The notes below the pieces were generated by a model. It saw only the letters and a program-made list of their open reading frames with translations, was not told the DNA's origin and did not search any database. Below, in pieces: positions 8,950 to 17,500 of a stretch of DNA of 33,767 bases (position 1 is the first letter of the stretch; each line of letters opens with the position of its first letter). The stretch spans positions 1 to 33,767 of the forward strand of contig JALOOL010000018.1 of assembly GCA_025454425.1 (NCBI GenBank), given 5' to 3'. The translations under genes were made by a program, and so were the position numbers. This stretch comes from Hydrococcus sp. Prado102. Its GTDB lineage: Bacteria; Cyanobacteriota; Cyanobacteriia; Cyanobacteriales; Microcystaceae.

Positions 8950-9996
8950 TTAGCTTCTTCTAGACAAGTTTCGCGGGTCGAGTGCATCTCTCAATCCATC
9001 CCCTAGCACGTTAAATGAGAGAACCGTCAAAATGATGAGCAACGCGGGCGGCCAAATCAGCCAGGGTTGTAATACTAAAATAGAAGCATTCGTTGCTACA
9101 GATAACAAATTCCCCCAACTTGGGTCGGGTTGTTGGATACCTAAGCCAATTAGACTCAAAACTGATTCGGCAACGATAAATCCTGGTACTGCTAAAGTAG
9201 CAGAAATAATAATGTAGCTAGCAGTTTGGGGCAAGATATGACGGATAATAATATAAAGGGGTTTTGCGCCCATTGCTCGCGCTGCTTGTACGAATTCTTG
9301 TTCTTTAAGCGAGAGGACTTGTCCTCTAATCGTCCTTGCAAGTCCCGACCAACCGATAAAGGACGTAATCAAAACAATTAATAAAAAGCGTTGGGCGCTA
9401 GTCAAACCAGGCGGTAAAACAGCAGCTAGCGCTACTAACAGATAAATACCAGGAATAGTCATCAAGACTTCTACCAAGCGCATCAAAATCGCATCCAACC
9501 AGCCGCCAAAATAGCCAGAAATTCCGCCAATTAACATTCCTAGCGGAAATGAGATAATAATCCCGACCAAACCGATAAAGAGGCTAATTCTACCGCCAAA
9601 AATGAGACGACTAAATACATCTCGTCCTTGTTCGTCAGTTCCTAATAGATTTAGTTTGCCCGTTCCTTGAGTAGAAAATAAATGTCTGTTAGCAAAGAAG
9701 CTTACGGGAGAAGGATTTTTAAAATCGACGACTAATTTGCGATCGCCCGTTTCTAAATCTGTTTTACTCTGAGTAGTTGGATAGACGTGCGGCCCTATCC
9801 ACTGTCCTTTAAATTCCCCTTCTTGGGCACGCCAGTAAATTGTTGTAGGTGGCAGTAACGAACCGTCTAGCTGAGAGGTGTAAGGATTGTAGGGTGCTAC
9901 AAAATCAGCGAAAATTACCACTAAATAAAAAATTAGCAGTAAAATAGCTCCAAAACGTGCTAGAGAATTATGCTTTAGTTTTTGCCACCAGTCCAC
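8950..9996 (-). CDS. Oligopeptide/dipeptide ABC transporter permease (OppC/DppC type)
   Basis: A 348-residue inner-membrane permease of the binding-protein-dependent transport superfamily. The EAA loop, which contacts the ATPase, is visible as QEFVQAARAMGAKPLYIIIRHILPQ. The N-terminus has one helix (about 14-33), a long extracytoplasmic segment (about 35-120) of the OppC kind, then about five helices in the core. The C-terminus FNVLGDGLRDALDPR is diagnostic for the OppC/DppC branch. It would import peptides or a nickel- or microcin-like substrate together with an OppB-type partner, binding protein and ATPases. None of those partners is nearby, so they must be elsewhere or the system is dispersed. 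Confidence 0.93.
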   Translation of the reverse strand: MDWWQKLKHNSLARFGAILLLIFYLVVIFADFVAPYNPYTSQLDGSLLPPTTIYWRAQEGEFKGQWIGPHVYPTTQSKTDLETGDRKLVVDFKNPSPVSFFANRHLFSTQGTGKLNLLGTDEQGRDVFSRLIFGGRISLFIGLVGIIISFPLGMLIGGISGYFGGWLDAILMRLVEVLMTIPGIYLLVALAAVLPPGLTSAQRFLLIVLITSFIGWSGLARTIRGQVLSLKEQEFVQAARAMGAKPLYIIIRHILPQTASYIIISATLAVPGFIVAESVLSLIGLGIQQPDPSWGNLLSVATNASILVLQPWLIWPPALLIILTVLSFNVLGDGLRDALDPRNLSRRS

Positions 9997-10025
9997 GGTT
10001 GCCTCCTATAAAGAAGAAACATTAA

Positions 10026-10200
10026 GTAATGTGAGTTCGGGATAAGAAAAGGAGGGGAATAGTAAGCTCAAAGATGTGATTAATTCAGCATCCCCGTCCT
10101 ATGTCTAGTTTAGAAGAATTATTTTGTCACATTGATAACTTTTGTCTCTGTTTTGAACCTCTTTGGCTTTCAGCTTCGGTTTAACCCGAACTCAGGTTAG
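10026..10200 (+). mobile_element. Probable MITE / internally deleted IS982-type element
   Basis: A 175-bp block is bounded by imperfect inverted repeats. The left end reads TAATGTGAGTTCGGGATAA; the right end, reverse-complemented, reads TAACCTGAGTTCGGGTTAA (16 of 19 identical). ATTAA occurs directly outside both ends (10021-10025 and 10201-10205), a possible 5-bp target duplication. Inside is a 27-codon ORF resembling the N-terminus of IS982-type transposases. The pattern suggests an element that kept both ends and the transposase start but lost the middle. The exact ends and the family are inferred from memory of such transposases. Confidence 0.6.
10101..10184 (+). pseudogene. Truncated transposase N-terminus (IS982-like)
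   Basis: The ORF begins MSSLEELFCHIDNFCLCFEP and stops after 27 codons, at LWLSASV. The pattern LEELFCHxDxFCxxFEPLW closely resembles the start of IS982-family transposases from cyanobacteria, as I remember them. The catalytic DDE region is entirely absent, so it is not functional. It lies inside the inverted-repeat-bounded element at 10026-10200. Confidence 0.6.
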
Positions 10201-10229
10201 ATTAACAAGCTCAGTTCTTTAAATTTAAA

Positions 10230-10258
10230 AACCTCTTTTTCGTTCTGAAAAAGAGGTT
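10230..10258 (-). terminator. Perfect rho-independent terminator
   Basis: AACCTCTTTTTC and GAAAAAGAGGTT form a perfect 12-bp stem around a 5-nt loop. On the - strand it is followed by TTTTTAAATTT. It lies 28 bp beyond the stop of the glycine-rich membrane protein gene and would end that transcript. Confidence 0.88.
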
Positions 10259-10285
10259 AAAGAAAAAAATTAATAATTTGCTCGA

Positions 10286-10927
10286 TTAATAGTCTCTAGC
10301 CGCAACCGTACCATTATTTGCACGACGGGTACGAGTACCAGCAGAAGAACCAATCAGAGCAGCTACCAAACCTAAAAGCGAGCCGAAGACAAACGACCAT
10401 CCAACCTTAGCTGCATTTCCTGCTGCATCGCGCGCTTGTTGAGCCGTCACGTTTGGGTCTATAGCTTGTGGAGTCACCCCACCTTGCTGAGCTTGATTGA
10501 CAATATCTCCAGCATTAGAAGCGAGTACGCCAAATGCGCCAGTTACGCCACTCGCTAGCAACCAAGCGCTAATAGCCAGCGTCGTCGCCCAGAGAATTGC
10601 GCCATTGAGTAAGCCCGTGCTGCGATTCATCGGGCCGCAAGCGCGAGCAGTTACCCAACCACCTATGAATAATGAAATTAATAAGCTAACAATCGACCAG
10701 ATGCCAACTCCTAGTCCAACATCTCCTGCATTAGAACGAGGCGCACCGGAGCCAGCCAGACCGGACAAACCGATCGCCGCTCCTAATGAAGTTAAGATTA
10801 ATTGAGAACTCAAGGCAACGACTAATCCTGCTAAAATAGGGCCCCAACGAACGCGATCGTGATATTCAGCGACTTCAACGACTGGAGGAACTTCAACTCT
10901 ATTGCCTGGTCTATCTGTATAAGCCAT
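10286..10927 (-). CDS. Gly/Ala-rich integral membrane protein of unknown function
   Basis: A 213-residue protein with about four hydrophobic helices: RWGPILAGLVVALSSQLILT (about 28-47), IWSIVSLLISLFIGGW, the segment around LWATTLAISAWLLASGV, and VFGSLLGLVAALIGSSAG near the C-terminus. A short N-terminal cytosolic stretch carries VPPVVEV, and a Gln/Ala-rich extramembrane loop lies between helices 3 and 4. The DRVRWGPILAGLVVA start resembles a widespread family of uncharacterised membrane proteins (annotated PhnA-like in some proteobacteria). I cannot give a function. It is monocistronic: a strong terminator follows, and a 273-bp gap precedes it. Confidence 0.8.
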   Translation of the reverse strand: MAYTDRPGNRVEVPPVVEVAEYHDRVRWGPILAGLVVALSSQLILTSLGAAIGLSGLAGSGAPRSNAGDVGLGVGIWSIVSLLISLFIGGWVTARACGPMNRSTGLLNGAILWATTLAISAWLLASGVTGAFGVLASNAGDIVNQAQQGGVTPQAIDPNVTAQQARDAAGNAAKVGWSFVFGSLLGLVAALIGSSAGTRTRRANNGTVAARDY

Positions 10928-11200
10928 AATTTTTACCTCTTTCTAGTTTTTTTCTAATAGATTCAAGTAATCTGAGGAATTTATTCTTCTTAACTTTAAA
11001 GGGGTCTTAATAACTTCTCATCTCCCTTGAGAAATATGTTCAAAGGAAGAGGTAGTAAAGAAAAACACGATAAAATATCGAAATATTTTTAAAAATTTTC
11101 TGAGTGAATTTGTAAAAGTTTTAATTTTTAATTCTCGTTTCGCCAACTCCACGAATAAATTGACGCACTCGCGATCGCCAACAGGTAACAACAATAATGA

Positions 11201-11470
11201 CTAAGGTAGAATTATAAAAGTCACTAAGAAAGTTTCCCGCTGCCAAGCTTCCCGATAGATTGCGCCGGTACAAGACTGATGAAAAATTGCCTCTTCGCTA
11301 GTTTGACCAAATGGAATCAAAGAAGTCGCCCCGACAATGCCCAAGAATAGTAAAACGATTCCTGCTGACGCGAGTAAAAGCAATAAGATTGAGAATTTGC
11401 TAAGGTTAGCATCAGATAAAAATCTTTCAAATCGATTTTTCATCATTGACACTGTATTTTTCGACGGCAA
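11201..11470 (-). CDS. Small membrane protein, possibly frameshifted
   Basis: An 89-residue ORF with one strong hydrophobic helix (FSILLLLLASAGIVLLFLGI) preceded by a basic N-terminus. Internal ATGs (MMKNRFERF) about eight codons in are more likely starts than the first ATG. It ends abruptly at FIILP. Directly downstream, another frame reads TLVIIVVTCWRSRVRQF, a second hydrophobic segment followed by basic residues, as expected of a two-helix protein, so a frameshift near 11215-11225 may have split it. Function is unknown. It is divergent from the olefin synthase gene and shares its 5' region. Confidence 0.45.
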   Translation of the reverse strand: MPSKNTVSMMKNRFERFLSDANLSKFSILLLLLASAGIVLLFLGIVGATSLIPFGQTSEEAIFHQSCTGAIYREAWQRETFLVTFIILP

Positions 11471-11593
11471 TCGGTTATTCTTGCACAGAGAAATACAATT
11501 GCGCGATCGCTCTTGCTACCTATTCCCATAAAAAATGGTTATAGGTTATCTATACTTTCTACTGAAAAATTAACACCTAACTATTATTGATAA

Positions 11594-14500
11594 ATGAGCG
11601 GTAACTTTTCCAATTTTGTAGACCTATTAAGCTATAGAGCTTCAGCACAATCTGAAAAAATTGCTTTCACCTTTTTAGGCGATGGGGAAACAGTCACGGA
11701 AAGCTTTACCTATTATCAGCTAGACGAACGAGCCAGAGCGATCGCAACACAGCTTCAATTTCTCAATGCCAAAGGCAAACGCGCTTTATTACTCTATCAG
11801 CCCGGTCTGGAGTTTATTGCTGCCTTTTTTGGGTGTTTGTATGCGGGGGTTATTGCCGTTCCCGCTTACCCGCCTCGCGCCAATCGTTCGATCGAGCGCT
11901 TACAAGCGATTATCGCCGATGCCCAAGCCGATTTTGCGCTTACTACTCAATCGCTAGCGAGTACGATTGAAGGAAAGTTGCTCGGCTATCTTTCGACAGA
12001 ATCCATACACTGTATCACGACAGATAATATCGAGTCGCATTTAGCTACTCAATGGCAGCCCAACGATCCTAATGAAGAGAATTTAGCATTTTTACAATAT
12101 ACCAGCGGTTCTACCGGAATGCCAAAAGGCGTAATGGTAAGCCACGGTAATTTAATCAACAATGCCCGCGCGATCGAAAGATATTTTCAAGATTCTGCCA
12201 AAAGCATAGGCGTTTCTTGGTTGCCCCCCTATCACGATATGGGATTAATTGGGGGAATTTTGCAGCCAATTTACGTACAAGCTGCTATGACTCTGATGCC
12301 TCCGGTTGCCTTTCTCCAGCGTCCTTTGCGCTGGTTGCAGGCGATTTCGCGCGATCGCGCTACTACCAGCGGCGCGCCTAATTTTGCTTACGAAATGTGT
12401 GTCGCCCAAATCTCCCCAGAACAACGGGAAACGCTAGATCTTAGTTGTTGGACATTAGCTTTTAGCGGAGCAGAACCCGTTCGCGCCGACACGATAGAAC
12501 GGTTTACCGAAGCCTTTGCTCCTTATGGTTTTCGCAAAGAGGCGTTTTATCCTTGTTACGGGATGGCAGAAACTACCTTGTTGGTTTGTGGGGGGATTAA
12601 AGAAGCGCTGCCTATCTTAAAAATGTTTGACGGTAAAGCGCTAGAACAGAATCAGATCGTTAGTGCCAATGCGTCGGAAAACGGAAATGTAACTTTAGTT
12701 GGATGCGGACAGATTGGCGACGAACAAAAGGTTATTATCGTCAATCCCGCCACTTTAAGACAATGTTCGTCCAATGAGATAGGCGAGATTTGGGTATCGA
12801 GTCCAAGCGTTGCCCAAGGTTATTGGAATCGCAAAAAACAAACAGAAGAAACGTTTAAAGCTTATGTCACCGACACTCAAGAAGGGTCATTTCTGAGGAC
12901 GGGAGATTTAGGATTTTTGCAAGATGGCGAACTCTTTGTTACGGGTCGTCTGAAGGATTTAATTATTATTCGAGGTCGCAACCATTATCCTCAAGACATC
13001 GAATTTACCGTTGAAAGAAGCCATGAGGCAGTTAAAGAATCTGCTGGGGCGGCTTTTGCTGTCGATGTCGATGGAGAAGAACGCCTCGTTATTACTTATG
13101 AAGTCAAGCGCACGCAGATTAGAAAACTCGATGTAGAAGAAGTCGTTAGCGCTATTCGTAAAGCAGTCGTTCAAACTCACGAATTGCAACCATTTGCGAT
13201 CGCACTTCTGAGAACGGGCAGCATTCCCAAAACCTCTAGCGGCAAAATTCAGCGCCACGCTTGTAAAGCAGGGTTTTTAGAAGGGAATTTGGATGTAGTA
13301 GGAGAATGGAGACAGGGAGATAGGGAAAGTCGGAAGTCGGAAGTCGGAAGTCGGAAGTTAGAAATATGGGACAAGAAGACGGGGAATGTAGGGGCGCATG
13401 GCGTGCGACCTGGGGCAACCAACAAGCAACAACAAGCGATTCAAGAATGGTTGGTTAATAATATTGCCCAGCGTTTAGCGCTTTTGCCCGGTGAAATTGA
13501 CGTTCGAGAACCGTTTGCTAGTTATGGATTAGATTCGGTACAAGCAATACGTTTGAGTGCCGAATTAGAAGACTGGTTGGGACGGAAATTATTGCCGACG
13601 CTTGCCTACGATTATCCGACAATTGAATCCCTGGCAAGCTATTTAGGACAAGATGACAATACAGCAGCAGTTGGAAGTAGCGAGGTAAGTATCGCGCCTC
13701 CTCGCTTAGCTACCCACGAAGCAATAGCAATTATCGGTATGGGTTGTCGTTTTCCTAGTGCAAATAATCCCGACGCTTTTTGGAAACTGTTGCATGAAGG
13801 CAAAGATGCCATTACCCAAGTTAAAGGACGTTGGGAAGGCGATATCTGGGGCGGATTTTTAGAATCGATCGACCGATTCGACCCTCAATTTTTTGGGATT
13901 ACTCCCCGCGAAGCTAACGAAATGGACCCCCAGCAGCGATTGCTGCTAGAGGTGAGTTGGGAGGCACTAGAAAGCGCAGGAATAGCCGCAGATAGCCTCA
14001 CAGGTAGCCTGACGGGAGTATTTATCGGCATTAGCAGCAGCGATTATTCTCAAATTCGACTGCGACATCAAATAGAAACTGATGCTTATGTAGGGACGGG
14101 AAATGCTCACAGTATCGCGGCTAATCGCCTTTCTTATTTCTTCGATCTGCGCGGCCCCTCTTTAACGGTAGATACTGCCTGTTCTTCTTCTTTAGTTGCC
14201 GTTCACCTGGCAGTAAAAAGCTTGCAAAGTGGGGAATGCGATCGCGCGATCGTCGGCGGGGTTAACGTTATTCTAGACCAAGAATTAACTCAAACCTTTA
14301 CCCAAGCGGGAATGATGTCCCCTAACGGTCGTTGCAAAACTTTTGATGCGAGTGCCGATGGGTATGTGCGCGGGGAAGGTTGCGGGGCGGTTATTCTCAA
14401 ACGCTTATCCGATGCCGAACGGGATGGCGATAATATTTTGGCGATCGTTCGCGGTTCGGCTATCAATCAAGACGGACGCAGCAACGGTTTGACCGCACCT

Positions 14501-17500
14501 AACGGCAAATCACAACAAGCGGTCATTTGTCAAGCCCTGGCTAATGCTGGCGTAACTCCCGCAGAGATCGATTATATCGAGGCGCACGGGACGGGAACCT
14601 CTCTTGGAGATCCTATCGAGGTTAATTCGCTTAAGGCGGTTCTGTTGCAGGGACGAGAACCCAATCGGCATTTGTGGTTGAGTTCGGTTAAAACAAATAT
14701 CGGTCATTTAGAAGCGGCGGCGGGTATTGCAGGGTTAATTAAGGTCGTTCTTTGTCTGCAACACGAGGAAATTCCGCCTCATCTTCATTTGGATACTCTC
14801 AACCCGCATATCGATTTCCAAGACACGCCTATTTCTATTCCGACTCGACATCAACCTTGGCGGCGAGGAGATAAGTCTCGTTTTGCTGGGGTGAGTTCTT
14901 TTGGGTTTGGGGGGACTAATGCTCATGTAGTTTTGGAGGGATTTCACGCAGAGACGCAGAGGAGGCACGGGGGGCGAATTACTTCGCCCCATTTAGTGCC
15001 GTCGCGCAGAGAGGAGGAGAGAGGTTATCGCGTTTTTGCGTTGAGTGCTAAGAGTGAGGCGGCTTTACAGGACTTGGTTAAGTGTTATGAAGATTATTTG
15101 ACAAATTGTTCGGATGTTGATTTTGCGGATGTTTGTTATACGGCGAATGCGGGGCGATCGCATTTCGATCGTCGTCTGGCTATTGTAACTAATTCGTCCG
15201 AGCAGTTGCGCGAACAGTTGGCAGCTTTTAGGAGAGGCGAGGAGTTTTCTGGCGTTTTATCGGGTACGGTTGAGAAGGGAATTAATCAGAAGATTGCATT
15301 CTTGTTTACGGGACAAGGTTCTCAGTATGTTGGTATGGGATCTCAACTTTATCAGACTCAGCCAATTTTTCGGGCTGCTTTAGATAAGTGCGCTGCTATT
15401 TTGGAACCTTATCTCGAAAAACCTTTATTGGAAATTCTTTATCCTAAGAATCCAAAATCCAAAATCCAAAATCCAAAATTAGATGAAACTCAATATACTC
15501 AACCTGCGTTATTTGCCTTAGAATACGCCCTCGCTCAATTATGGCAGTCTTGGGGGATAAAACCAAGCGTCGTTATGGGGCATAGTGTTGGCGAGTACGT
15601 TGCTGCTTGTATCGCTGGCGTATTTAGTTTAGAAGATGGTTTGAAACTGATTGCTTATAGAGGAAAACTGATGCAAGCATTGCCTAAGATAGGTGCAATG
15701 GTGTCAGTAATGGCAAATGAAGCAACGATAGAAAAGGCAATTGAAGCGTATAAAGATCGAGTTGCGATCGCAGCGATTAATGGTTCTCACAGTATTGTTA
15801 TTTCTGGGGAAGCAGAAGCGATTGGACGGATAGTTTCTGAGTTAACATCTGTTGGTATTAAAACGAAAAAATTACAGGTTTCTCATGCGTTTCATTCGCC
15901 TTTGATGGAACCAATGTTAGAAGAGTTTGAACGAGTAGCTAGTCAAATAAAATACGCAACGCCTCGTATCGAACTAATTTCTAACTTAACAGGATTAGCA
16001 GGGGAAGAAATTGCTACGCCACAATATTGGCTCAATCATGTCCGACAACCCGTTAAATTTGCTTCTAGTATAGAAGTTTTAGAACAACAAAATTATCAAA
16101 TCTTGTTAGAAATTGGTGCGAAACCAACCTTGTTGGGAATGGCACGAACGATTTTAGAAAGCGACAAACAAGGGCAAAATTCTACGTCTTATGTTTATTT
16201 ACCCAGTTTGCGTCCTCCCCAAGAAGATTGGCAGCAAATTCTCACGAGTTTAGCGACTTTATCAATACATGGCATCAAAATAGATTGGGTTGGGTTTGAT
16301 AAAGACGATCGACGGAAACGTATTTGGAATTTACCGACTTATCCTTTCCAACGCCAACGTTATTGGATTAAGGAAACATCTTTACTAGTTGCAGGAAGCA
16401 AACAAACGCAACGAATCGATCGCGATTGGTTTTATCAAGTTGAATGGAAAGCTCAACCTAAAATACAGGAAACATTGTCTAGCGATCGCGCTTCAGAATC
16501 TTGGCTCATTTTTGCAGATAAACAAGGAAAAGGAGATGCGATCGCCAAACAGTTACAACAATTAAATCGAAACTGCGTACTAATCTATCCTGGAGATGCT
16601 TATAAGCAAACCAAAAAGACTAAGAAAACTGCTGCTGGATGGGAAATCAATCCAGCTAATCCAGAAGATTTTGAACGTCTCTTTCAAGAATTATCTACAA
16701 TTGCACCATCACTTAAAGGGATTATCCATCTCTGGAGTTTGGATATAAATCCCAACAAATTAACGCCATCTTCCTTAGAAAAAGCACAAATATTTGGTTG
16801 TGGAAGCGTCTTAAATTTAATTCAAACTTTATTCAAACAATCGATATCATCTCGAATTTGGTTGATTACCCAAGGGACTCAACTAATATATAAAAAAGAT
16901 ACGATTTCAGTCGCGCAATCTTCACTGTGGGGAATGGGTAAGGTAATTGCCTTAGAACATCCCGAATATTGGGGAGGTGCGATCGATTTATCTTGTAAAC
17001 CAAATCAAGAAGAAATTAAACAACTCGTAGAAGAGATTGTTAATCCAGATGAAGAAAACTATTTAGCTTTTCGGAATGGAACGAGATATGTTCCTAGATT
17101 AACTAAGGCAGAAATAAGCCATCAAAAGTCCCAATTGAGTAGCAAAATTCATTCTGAAGGCAGCTACTTAATTACAGGAGGGTTGGGAGCATTAGGATTA
17201 AAAGTTGCTCGCTGGTTAGTCGAACAAGGAGCAAAAAGTTTAGTCTTAATCGGACGCAATAAACCTTCAGAAACAGTAACTCATACCTTAAAAGCTTTGG
17301 AACAACAAGGTGTTAAGCTATTAGTTACTCAAGCTGATGTTTCTAACAAGCGAGAGGTTAGCAAAGTATTAGAAAAACTTGAACTATCGATGCCGCCGTT
17401 AAGGGGAATTATTCATGCGGCTGGAGTTTTAGATGATGGAATTATACAAGGATTGTCTTGGGAACGCTTTTCTAAAGTAATGTCTCCCAAAATTAAAGGG

